18,724 nucleotides of DNA from JAAOZN01 sp964421575 (GTDB lineage Archaea > Thermoproteota > Nitrososphaeria > Nitrososphaerales > JAAOZN01). The translations under genes and the position numbers were made by a program. The notes under the pieces are model-generated. The model saw nothing but the letters and a program-made list of their open reading frames with translations. It did not search any database and was not told the origin of the DNA. This document shows positions 7,093-13,737 of the stretch, piece after piece. The stretch covers positions 1 through 18,724 of the forward strand of contig CAYQXI010000003.1 of the NCBI GenBank assembly GCA_964421575.1, given 5' to 3'. Within the stretch, counting starts at the first letter, position 1, and each line of letters opens with the position of its first letter.

Positions 7093-8055
7093 GTGGTTGC
7101 GTTGGCTCAAAGTGAAGCAAGGATTGAGGAAGTAAGTTGCGATGGGATGACGTGGGTTAATATAGAGAAGCCCACTCAAAGCGAGATGCAGTTTTTGGCT
7201 TCAAAATACCGTTTTCACCCCCTTGCGTTAGAGGACTGCCTCTCAAAAATTCAGCTGCCTAAAATCGATAAGTATGGAGATTACATATTCCTTATACTAC
7301 ACTTCCCAGTCCTTAAGGATGGCGGTAAGATCGTCACCGCTAGTCAGCTCTCCATCTTTTTAAGCAAGGATTATCTGGTTACTGTTCATCAAGGTGATAT
7401 CAAACCTCTATCAGACCTCTTCTCAAGCTGCAAAAAGGATGAACAGAGCCGAAGAGCTATTGTTTGTAACACCACAGGATACACCCTCTACCGCCTAATC
7501 GATAACCTGGTTGACTCGCTCTTCCCCATTGTAGATGGCATTCTACGCGAGTTGGATGAGATCGAGGATAAGGTCTTTGACGAGAAGGTTGAGACTGTGC
7601 GTGAAGTAACCTTGCTGAGGCGTAAGATAGCGGATCTAAGGAGGATCATATTTCCGCTGAAGCGTGTAGTCACCGAGCTGGCAAGGGAGGTGAACAGGTT
7701 TTCAGCTACCGATCTATCTAAGTATTTCAGCGACATTCAAGACCACGTAGATAAGCTGTGGGAGACGTTGGAAGCCTGTAAAGAGACGATCGAAATCTAT
7801 AAGGACACAGACTTTATGCTCAACACCGAGAGAAGTAACAAGATCCTCGCTATACTAACTATAATCTTCACACTCACCATACCATACACCGTAGTAGGCA
7901 CAATCTACGGTATGAACATCAACCTACCTGGAGGCATAGAAACCGGAGCTTGGGTCTTCCTCGGACCATACACCACATTACTAATCCTACTAGTAATCTC
8001 AACTATACCGGCTCTTGTCATGTTCTGGTACTTCCGAAGACTAAAATGGATCTAG
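7093..8055 (+). CDS. corA: CorA-family divalent cation transporter
   Basis: A 320-residue CorA/MIT-family protein. A large cytoplasmic N-terminal domain (about 1-235) contains the conserved HPLALEDCLSK, PKIDKYGDYIFLILHFP and LDEIEDKVFDE segments and long stalk helices. Two C-terminal membrane helices (about 251-271 and 289-313) flank the signature YGMN (272-275), which forms the selectivity filter. The protein ends with a basic tail. CorA forms pentameric channels for Mg2+, Co2+ or Ni2+; the ion is not readable here. The start is GTG 7093 with GAGG at 7078-7081 upstream. A TTG at 7102 is also possible and would shorten it by three residues. Confidence 0.93.
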   Translation: MVALAQSEARIEEVSCDGMTWVNIEKPTQSEMQFLASKYRFHPLALEDCLSKIQLPKIDKYGDYIFLILHFPVLKDGGKIVTASQLSIFLSKDYLVTVHQGDIKPLSDLFSSCKKDEQSRRAIVCNTTGYTLYRLIDNLVDSLFPIVDGILRELDEIEDKVFDEKVETVREVTLLRRKIADLRRIIFPLKRVVTELAREVNRFSATDLSKYFSDIQDHVDKLWETLEACKETIEIYKDTDFMLNTERSNKILAILTIIFTLTIPYTVVGTIYGMNINLPGGIETGAWVFLGPYTTLLILLVISTIPALVMFWYFRRLKWI

Positions 8056-8132
8056 CCGCAAAATGAGGGTATGATAAACAGCTCAGCACAGGAACGCTAC
8101 AGTAGCATAAGTGTGAAATAGCGTGTTTAAAA

Positions 8133-8147
8133 GAAATATTTTAATAT
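8133..8147 (+). promoter_or_regulatory. TATA-like promoter before the small membrane protein
   Basis: AAATATTTTAATATG is the best TATA-like element here. It lies right against the first possible GTG start (8148). A transcript starting about 25 bases downstream would miss that GTG, which favours an internal start. Confidence 0.4.
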
Positions 8148-8399
8148 GTGCTCAAACCTAAGCACAACTATGCAAAAAAGGGAAACAAAGGTTTGGATGA
8201 ATGGGTTTTAGGCTTTTTAGGGTTCCTAGGCTTCCAAGCGTTTACTTCACACAACCCTTGGCAGCTATTCTTCCTCTGCTTCTTTGCATTCTTTGCGCAC
8301 TTTAAATACCTCAAGGACTATCTTAAGCACCTAGGTCTACTCGGGGTAATCGGTTTGATTATAGCGATCTTAGGCGTTCTAGGTTTGATCAAAGTGTAG
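8148..8399 (+). CDS. Small membrane protein with LGFLGFLGF repeat (DUF3796-like)
   Basis: A protein of at most 83 residues with a short charged N-terminus and then about 60 mostly hydrophobic residues. The order is WVLGFLGFLGFQAF, NPWQLFFLCFFAFFAHFKYL, a charged hinge (KDYLKH), and LGLLGVIGLIIAILGVLGLI. This predicts two to three membrane segments. The LGFLGFLGF pattern followed by a P-x-FF-x-FF-x-F segment resembles the bacterial DUF3796 small membrane proteins, which have no settled function; the assignment is tentative. The start is unclear. GTG 8148 abuts a TATA-like box, whereas TTG 8193 has AAGGGA eight to ten bases upstream and would give 68 residues. Its neighbours, CorA on one side and an oppositely oriented gene on the other, give no functional hint. 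Confidence 0.6.
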   Translation: MLKPKHNYAKKGNKGLDEWVLGFLGFLGFQAFTSHNPWQLFFLCFFAFFAHFKYLKDYLKHLGLLGVIGLIIAILGVLGLIKV

Positions 8400-8418
8400 T
8401 AATGATGGAAAGTACCAA

Positions 8419-9369
8419 TTATTGCCCTAAGATTTCCTTTATGGCTTCATGGCTTTGGCTGATCGGGTTAGCGGTGTTCACCATGTAAACCTCTAGGGCG
8501 TCAAATAATTGTCTGAAGAATTTCCTCCGCAGATCTGTTTTTCTCTCATCTTTCACAAGTAGATGGGGGTTGCAGAAATCATTAACCTCTATGTAACGGG
8601 TGGCTTCTTCTGCCGAAAGCTTGTTAAAAACCCACCTCTCACCTTCGTCTCGTCTCAGCAATATAGCCTTTTTTAATGTGGTCAGCGGCAATATCTTCCC
8701 TTTTCCAATGACCCATCTTACGTTTACTACAGCCCTACCTTTCGAATCAAACTCAGCCTTCTCCACCAGCTTCTGATACTCACACCAATGTTTGGCTATA
8801 TCTGCCTCAATATAGAAATTTTTTTCTGAAGCGAAGGCGACAGCGTAGTCTCCAAGCAAGCGGACGAAGAACCAATCATCAGAAACAACACGCACCCCCC
8901 TCAATCTGAGGAGCCCGTACGTATGTGTCGTTTTTCCCGATCTAGAAGGTGCGATTAAGCAAGCCCCTTTACCATCTATATCTACGCATGCGCCGTGCAC
9001 TGAGTTTATCCCGTGGTTGTCTTCTAGAATGTCACCTGCGACGCTTAAGGCGATGGACTTTACCCAACCATAATAGTCTATATTGATTAGGAATGCTGTT
9101 CTCGAGAGTGGATCGTAGAGTACCTTCTGCGCCTCATCCTCCTCGTTTACTACTATCAATCTACCGTGTGAACGAATGTTGGATGACATCGGGTAGAAAC
9201 TCTCCTCCCAACGCTCCTTAACATACTTTAAGTCTGTCAAAAGTTTGATGCAACAACCATATATCTCGGCTTTCTCCTCGTAGAGGAAACGATCTTCATA
9301 CCTCTTCATCAACTCATCTCTATCGAAGAGAGAGATGAGTTTTATCTCATACTTAGATTGCAAAGCCAT
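8419..9369 (-). CDS. HprK-like P-loop kinase/ATPase
   Basis: A 316-residue protein. The C-terminal half carries a nucleotide-binding core like that of HPr kinase/phosphorylase and PEP carboxykinase relatives. SVHGACVDIDGKGACLIAPS leads into the Walker A APSRSGKTT (140-148), then a Walker B-like VVSDDWFFV (161-169). The N-terminal 110 residues show no recognised domain. There is no HprK-CTD signature that I can confirm and no HPr or PTS gene in the window, so the substrate is unknown; related archaeal and bacterial P-loop proteins phosphorylate small molecules or proteins. ATG 9369 is preferred because an AGGTAG lies about seven bases upstream. GTG 9375 and TTG 9372 would add two residues or one. 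A TATA-like box (9395-9406, minus strand) predicts a very short leader. It is divergent from the sensor operon. Confidence 0.7.
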   Translation of the reverse strand: MALQSKYEIKLISLFDRDELMKRYEDRFLYEEKAEIYGCCIKLLTDLKYVKERWEESFYPMSSNIRSHGRLIVVNEEDEAQKVLYDPLSRTAFLINIDYYGWVKSIALSVAGDILEDNHGINSVHGACVDIDGKGACLIAPSRSGKTTHTYGLLRLRGVRVVSDDWFFVRLLGDYAVAFASEKNFYIEADIAKHWCEYQKLVEKAEFDSKGRAVVNVRWVIGKGKILPLTTLKKAILLRRDEGERWVFNKLSAEEATRYIEVNDFCNPHLLVKDERKTDLRRKFFRQLFDALEVYMVNTANPISQSHEAIKEILGQ

Positions 9370-9394
9370 CAACACTACCTATGTTTTCCTAACT

Positions 9395-9406
9395 AATATC
9401 TTTTGG
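9395..9406 (-). promoter_or_regulatory. TATA-like promoter for the HprK-like gene
   Basis: On the minus strand the sequence reads AAAGATATTA about 30 bases before the ATG at 9369. The position suits an archaeal TATA box with a leader of only a few bases. Confidence 0.35.
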
Positions 9407-9476
9407 ATAAGAAGGAGAAATAGTCTAGTCAAGAGCTCAACATAAGAACCCAAAGAGCCTAGTTGGGCTATCTGAT

Positions 9477-9496
9477 CCCAGTATAAAGATACTTGG
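9477..9496 (+). repeat. Inverted repeat upstream of the sensor operon
   Basis: CCCAGTAT and ATACTTGG pair at seven of eight positions around an AAAG spacer. The element ends about 65 bases before the start of the PhnD-type gene and lies upstream of its TATA-like region. That suits an activator or autoregulatory site. Confidence 0.4.
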
Positions 9497-9524
9497 CAAA
9501 ATTCAGACACTAATCAAATAACGT

Positions 9525-9536
9525 TTATTAACAGTT
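9525..9536 (+). promoter_or_regulatory. TATA-like promoter for the sensor operon
   Basis: GTTTATTAAC lies about 30 bases before the PhnD-type gene start at 9561, which predicts a transcript with almost no leader. Confidence 0.4.
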
Positions 9537-9560
9537 CTCGAAGATTTTCTCTCGGAGAGT

Positions 9561-10502
9561 ATGATAGGGAGAGAGTTTATTGTTACGAGCATCGTAGTAT
9601 TGTTGTTATTTAGCATAGTGTTTTACTTGTATCCGCCAGAAATTGGTGGTAATGTTGTTGTGGTTGATCTAAATGAAGTGTCAGACGCTAACGTCAAGCG
9701 GACTACTTCGAGCGTCGATGTTGTTTATTTTGGTTTCGATCTGAGGCTCGGACCTAAAACCGATATAGAAACATACGCACCGTTAATGAGTTATCTTTCA
9801 GCAAAGACAGGGAAGCAGTTCAAATTAAAATACGCTGAAACTTATGAAGAGACACAATATTATCTGGCTAGCGGATTAGTAAGTTTTGCGGCGATAGGAC
9901 CGGTAAGTTATGTAAGCGCAGAATTAAGATACGGTAATGTCATCCCGCTTTTAGTGGGTTTAGACTCTATCAGATCAAAGACATATAGTGCTGTTATCTT
10001 CACACGCCCTACAAGTGATATAATGAGAATCGAGGATCTTAAGAACCGTTCTTTTGCTTTTGGTTCATTCTACTCTACACAAGGGCACCTCATACCTAGA
10101 ATCATGCTCGAGAAAGCGGGAATTAAGCTCGGAGAGTTAAGAAGATATGCTTACCTAGGTTCGCATCTAGCTTGCGCCCAAGCTGTCATATCTGGTTTAT
10201 TCGATGCAGGAGGCATGCAGGACACCCTTGCTTTTACACTTGAATCTGAGGGTTTAATCCGCATAATCGCTGTCTCTGAACCTTACCCTAGAAGTATGAT
10301 CGCAGCCAACAGGAATGTTGACCCCGATTTATTAGAGAAAGTGAAGATATCTTTGTTAGAATTAGACCCTTTCGGAAAGGATACCGAACTTTTGAATTGG
10401 AGTATGACTGAGTTCCCCGGCGGCTTTGCAGAAGTTGACCCAGAATATTACAATATTTACTTCGAGCTTGTCGAAAGATTTATCCAAGGCGAAGGATCAT
10501 GA
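9561..10502 (+). CDS. Membrane-anchored PhnD/AioX/TtrS-N-type solute-binding protein
   Basis: A 313-residue protein with an uncleaved-looking N-terminal membrane helix (about residues 8-24, ending YPPE). A linker follows, then a periplasmic-binding-protein fold of the phosphonate-binding (PhnD) type. Typical elements are VYFGFDLRLGP, YAPLMSYLSAKTGKQFKLKY, VSFAAIGPVSYV, YSAVIFTRP, LKNRSFAFGSFYSTQGHLIP and AVISGLFDAGGM. The same fold forms the sensor domain of TtrS (tetrathionate) and the separate sensor AioX (arsenite). No ABC transporter genes accompany it; instead the histidine kinase gene overlaps its stop (ATGA). I infer that it is an external ligand sensor that signals to the kinase. The only cysteine in the mature part is C205. 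ATG 9561 is preceded closely by GGAGAG; a leaderless start is possible. Confidence 0.85.
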   Translation: MIGREFIVTSIVVLLLFSIVFYLYPPEIGGNVVVVDLNEVSDANVKRTTSSVDVVYFGFDLRLGPKTDIETYAPLMSYLSAKTGKQFKLKYAETYEETQYYLASGLVSFAAIGPVSYVSAELRYGNVIPLLVGLDSIRSKTYSAVIFTRPTSDIMRIEDLKNRSFAFGSFYSTQGHLIPRIMLEKAGIKLGELRRYAYLGSHLACAQAVISGLFDAGGMQDTLAFTLESEGLIRIIAVSEPYPRSMIAANRNVDPDLLEKVKISLLELDPFGKDTELLNWSMTEFPGGFAEVDPEYYNIYFELVERFIQGEGS

Positions 10503-12286
10503 TGCTAAAGCATAAGCTCGCACTTCTATTCGTGATCTTCCTTCTGGTCTTTGGCTCCCTTAACGTCTATGTTACGTGGAGGGAGGTGAGTAAAACCATT
10601 ACCACCGAAGCCCTTCGACTAGGCGAGAATATGGGTTATTTTCTATCACAGTCTTTGGTTGAGGACGTCCTCCAAAACAATATTCTCACAGCGCAAAATA
10701 AAATAGATGATTTCAAGAAGTCGAATCCTTTGGTCACGTACGTATATGTTTTAGGCCCAGACGGCAAGCTCTTAGCACATACCTTCAGCGATGGTTTTCC
10801 GAGAAGGTTACTAGATTTTAATGAGCCCTCAAAATCACCATCTATACAGCCCCTTCTCACTCAAGAAGGTAAGATATACGATGTCTCATTGGTTTTAATT
10901 CCGGCGATGGGTGGGGAATTACACATAGGTCTAAGAGAGGAGAGCATACTGGAGGCTGTAAAGAGTACCATACTACATATGACGCTGTTCGGAATAATTT
11001 CCGTCGGAGTTGGGGGAGTATTGGTATTACTTTCTATGCGGGCTGTCCTTAGACCAATTAAAGAACTGGAAAATGGAATAAGAAAAATAATGGGGGGAAA
11101 TTACGGTCATAGGCTACCTATATTAAGCGATGATGAGCTAGGGGCACTTTCTAAAGCTTTTAATAAAATGTCGGAGGAACTTGAAATAAGGAATAGGCAA
11201 ATTCAAGAATACATTAATAAGCTTAAGGTGACTTATAGCAAGCTCAAGAGAACAGCAGAAAGACACAAAGCGCTCATAACCTCTGTCGGAGACGGCATAA
11301 TCACATTATCAAAAGATGGAAGGATCCTTTTCTGGAATCGTAGTGCAGAGGAGTTCACAGGTATCAAAGGCTCTGAAGCGGTGGGAAAACACATAGAAGA
11401 AGTATTGAGGATCCCCGCTAAAATGGATGTCGAAGATAATCTAGGAGTCGAGTTGAGTCTCCAAGATAAAAAAGGGAAAGGTGCAAAGAGAGTTCTTAGA
11501 ATATTTGCCAGAAAACTATCTAATGAGAGCGGTGAAAGAATGATAATACTAAGGGATGTAACTGATGAAGTAGTCAAGGAGGAACTCAATAAAAAATTAT
11601 CATATTATGAGCAGCTAATTACCTTCGGCCAGTTAGCAGCGTCGGTTGCACACGAAGTCAACACGCCCTTGGCTGCAATAATGCTCTCCGCAGAGCTTTT
11701 GCTTCTCGAATGTAAGGATGAGGAGACGAAAACAAGAGTGAAAGAAATAATATCTAAAGTTGAGACTTGTAAGCAGAGAATCGACAATATATTGAAATTG
11801 GCTCGAACGAACCAAGCTATCGAGAGAAAATTAGTTGACCTAGCCGAAGTAATTGACGACTCTATAAAGCAATGTCAAGAAGGAAAATGCATAATGTATT
11901 CCGACAGCACACAAATACTAAAAAGATACGAATATGGGAGACATTTTGTATTTGGTGATCCAGTCGGATTAAGGGAAGTTTTTGAAAACGTAATCCTCAA
12001 TGCTCTTCAAGCCATGAAAGACGGGGGGAAGCTTGAAATAGAGATCATTGAAGACAGAGAATTCACGTATGCCAAAATAAGTGATACAGGTATGGGAATT
12101 CCTGAAGAATACTTGGGGAGGATCTTTGAGCCATTCTTTACAACGAAAAAGAAGGAAGGTTGTCTAGGACTAGGGCTAAAAATAGCTAACGCAATAGTTA
12201 AAGCCCATGGCGGAGAGATTCTTGTAGAGAGTAAAGTCGGTGCTGGGACTGTTGTCACCATCAAGTTACCAAGGAGATACCTATGA
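10499..12286 (+). CDS. Membrane sensor histidine kinase (Cache-like sensor, HAMP, PAS, HisKA, HATPase)
   Basis: A 595-residue kinase. The first membrane helix spans about 7-24. An external domain (about 25-155) contains VTYVYVLGPDGKLLAHTF, a Cache-like pattern. The second membrane helix spans about 160-182. A HAMP segment (about 183-235) contains RPIKELENGIRKIMGGNYGH, and a coiled coil follows. The PAS domain (about 255-360) contains GDGIITLSKDGRILFWNRSA. The H-box has H385 (ASVAHEVNTP). The N-box has N497 and N501, G1 is DTGMGIP (529-535), F is FEPFFTTKK and G2 is GLGL (557-560). Autophosphorylation at H385 and transfer to the adjacent regulator are expected. The start overlaps the sensor gene and the stop overlaps the regulator gene, both as ATGA, so the three are made together. 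The arrangement parallels AioX-AioS-AioR. An odd CQEGKC pair (C459, C464) sits before the N-box. Confidence 0.93.
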   Translation: MMLKHKLALLFVIFLLVFGSLNVYVTWREVSKTITTEALRLGENMGYFLSQSLVEDVLQNNILTAQNKIDDFKKSNPLVTYVYVLGPDGKLLAHTFSDGFPRRLLDFNEPSKSPSIQPLLTQEGKIYDVSLVLIPAMGGELHIGLREESILEAVKSTILHMTLFGIISVGVGGVLVLLSMRAVLRPIKELENGIRKIMGGNYGHRLPILSDDELGALSKAFNKMSEELEIRNRQIQEYINKLKVTYSKLKRTAERHKALITSVGDGIITLSKDGRILFWNRSAEEFTGIKGSEAVGKHIEEVLRIPAKMDVEDNLGVELSLQDKKGKGAKRVLRIFARKLSNESGERMIILRDVTDEVVKEELNKKLSYYEQLITFGQLAASVAHEVNTPLAAIMLSAELLLLECKDEETKTRVKEIISKVETCKQRIDNILKLARTNQAIERKLVDLAEVIDDSIKQCQEGKCIMYSDSTQILKRYEYGRHFVFGDPVGLREVFENVILNALQAMKDGGKLEIEIIEDREFTYAKISDTGMGIPEEYLGRIFEPFFTTKKKEGCLGLGLKIANAIVKAHGGEILVESKVGAGTVVTIKLPRRYL

Positions 12287-12903
12287 TCAAAGTACTGGTA
12301 GTTGACGATGATGAAGTTATTTCACAAAACCTCAAGAGGTTACTGGAAAAATCAGGATACCTCGCTGATACCGCTTATACCGGCGAAGAGGCGTTAAGAA
12401 AAATCAGAGAGAGTCATTTCGATCTAGCACTTATCGACCTATTGCTTCCCGACATGGATGGGCTAAAGCTACTATTGGAAGTTAAGAGGCTTTCACCTAT
12501 AACAGCCATCATAATAATAACCGCCTTCGGTACGATACCAAATGCTGTAGAGGCTATAAGAAGAGGTGCCGCAGATTACATAACAAAGCCTTTCAGGATG
12601 GATGAGCTCTTATCAACGATTAAAAAAGTGATCGAGGAGAGAAAAATCATCCTTAAGCTGGATACTAACATATTGTCCGCTCTTTCGCATCCCATTAGAA
12701 GGGATGTTGCTTGTCTTTTAGTTAAGCACCGTAGAATGAAGTTTGCTGATCTTGCCAAAGCAGTAGGTGTAAAAGACCCGCCTTTGTTGAGCTTTCATCT
12801 GAAGATTCTGAGGGACGCCGGACTGATATCCCAAGAAAGTGACAAATCTTACACAATAACGGAAAAAGGCACTCGAGCGATAGAAGTCTTATCTCGATAT
12901 TAG
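12283..12903 (+). CDS. Response regulator: receiver plus ArsR-like winged helix
   Basis: A 206-residue regulator. The receiver domain (1-118) has the acidic pocket D8-D10, phosphoacceptor D52, T80 and K102 (ITKPF). The segment ITAFGTIPNAVEAIRRGAAD resembles receivers of the NtrC/TtrR type. The output part (about 127-206) is an archaeal ArsR-like winged helix: LSHPIRRDVACLL, MKFADLAKAVGV, LLSFHLKILRDAGLIS, then a wing and TITEKG. This differs from the bacterial counterparts: TtrR uses a LuxR-type HTH, and AioR uses a sigma54 AAA+ module. I infer that it controls the reductase operon 135 bases downstream and possibly its own promoter. Its ATG overlaps the kinase stop. Confidence 0.92.
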   Translation: MIKVLVVDDDEVISQNLKRLLEKSGYLADTAYTGEEALRKIRESHFDLALIDLLLPDMDGLKLLLEVKRLSPITAIIIITAFGTIPNAVEAIRRGAADYITKPFRMDELLSTIKKVIEERKIILKLDTNILSALSHPIRRDVACLLVKHRRMKFADLAKAVGVKDPPLLSFHLKILRDAGLISQESDKSYTITEKGTRAIEVLSRY

Positions 12904-12945
12904 TTTAAATACTAATAAATGCTAAGATCATTAAAAGCGGCGTAG

Positions 12946-12961
12946 TTAAAATCTATTTTAA
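12946..12961 (+). promoter_or_regulatory. Perfect inverted repeat upstream of the reductase promoter (candidate activator site)
   Basis: TTAAAAT and ATTTTAA are perfect 7-base arms around a CT spacer. The site is centred about 48 bases before the TATA-like box of the reductase operon. It is where a dimeric winged-helix regulator could bind to activate. The AT-rich composition makes a chance occurrence possible. Confidence 0.4.
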
Positions 12962-12993
12962 AACTCGGATAAAGGATTAAGCTGCTCTTTAAT

Positions 12994-13007
12994 TAATTTT
13001 TAAATAT
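12994..13007 (+). promoter_or_regulatory. TATA-like promoter of the reductase operon
   Basis: A TTTAATTAATTTTTAAATAT stretch runs from 12988 to 13007. Its later part is centred near 13001 and predicts a transcript start near 13027, just before the GAGG Shine-Dalgarno at 13030-13033. Confidence 0.5.
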
Positions 13008-13008
13008 A

Positions 13009-13018
13009 GTGCGCGCAC
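13009..13018 (+). promoter_or_regulatory. GTGCGCGCAC palindrome in the core promoter (candidate operator)
   Basis: A perfect 10-base palindrome lies directly after the TATA-like box and before the predicted transcript start. It stands out in a very AT-rich region. A protein bound here would block RNA polymerase or transcription factor recruitment, so it looks like a repressor site. Confidence 0.45.
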
Positions 13019-13038
13019 CGAATTGAGTCGAGGATAAC

Positions 13039-13737
13039 TTGGCAACCATAAACTCTAGTTTTCTCAGGCTACAAGAAGAACTGCCTACTTTACTAAATAA
13101 AAGAATTCGGAGGAAAAGCGACAAACCAAAATGGGCTATGGTTATCGATCTGACAAGATGTGTTGGCTGCTATTCCTGTCAAGTAAGCTGCAAGATGGAG
13201 AACGGGGTTCCATATGAATACTTCAGAACACACGTAGAGATTATTGAAAGAGGAACCTATCCGAATACTAGAAGAGTCTTTCTACCTCGATTGTGCAACC
13301 ATTGCGATAAACCGTCTTGCGTCCCAGTATGCCCCGTTGGCGCAACATACAAGAGAGAAGACGGCATCGTTGCAGTAGATTATGATAGATGCATTGGCTG
13401 CGGCTACTGTATCCAAGCTTGCCCATATGCAGCAAGATATCCAAATCCTGAGACAGGGACGGTTGACAAATGTGATTACTGCCTACACAAACTGGCGGAT
13501 AACGAGGTTCCTGCCTGCGTCTCAAACTGCATGGGTGGTGCAAGAATATTTGGCGACTTAAATGATCCAGAAAGCCCAGTATCAGTGATACTTGCTTCAA
13601 AATCGGTTTCGACACTGAAGCCAGAAACTGGTAACCAGCCCCGAGTATACTACATAGGTTTAGAAGAAGCTGTCAGAATTATACCGGGTGAGACTATAGT
13701 AGTTAATCCGAAGATCGGGGGTGTGGTGAAAGTATGA
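13039..13737 (+). CDS. Ferredoxin-type electron-transfer subunit of molybdopterin reductase (TtrB/ArrB/PsrB-like)
   Basis: A 232-residue protein with 16 cysteines in four clusters: C41, C44, C47, C51; C86, C89, C94, C98; C118, C121, C124, C128; and C145, C148, C160, C164. It is therefore the classic four-[4Fe-4S] B subunit that carries electrons from the membrane subunit to the catalytic subunit. CKMENGVPYEYFRTHV, FLPRLCNHCDKPSC and PRVYYIGL are family segments. The N-terminus has no Tat or Sec signal, unlike Salmonella TtrB but like ArrB, so it probably leaves the cell bound to the Tat-exported A subunit. The TTG start at 13039 is supported by GAGG five bases upstream. The next gene overlaps its stop as ATGA. 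Confidence 0.94.
   Translation: MATINSSFLRLQEELPTLLNKRIRRKSDKPKWAMVIDLTRCVGCYSCQVSCKMENGVPYEYFRTHVEIIERGTYPNTRRVFLPRLCNHCDKPSCVPVCPVGATYKREDGIVAVDYDRCIGCGYCIQACPYAARYPNPETGTVDKCDYCLHKLADNEVPACVSNCMGGARIFGDLNDPESPVSVILASKSVSTLKPETGNQPRVYYIGLEEAVRIIPGETIVVNPKIGGVVKV

Noticed and set aside
9549..9559. CTCTC-G-GAGAG repeat over the ribosome site of the sensor gene
   Set aside because: A one-base loop cannot form a hairpin in RNA and the repeat is low complexity, so I do not call it regulatory.
9561..10502. Phosphonate or phosphate-ester uptake protein (PhnD of a transporter)
   Set aside because: No ATPase or permease genes are nearby, the protein is membrane-anchored, and its gene overlaps a histidine kinase gene, so sensing is the better reading.
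12899..12916. TTAGT/ACTAA repeat at the end of the response regulator gene as a terminator
   Set aside because: The stem is five weak pairs without a following T-run, so a terminator call is not supported.
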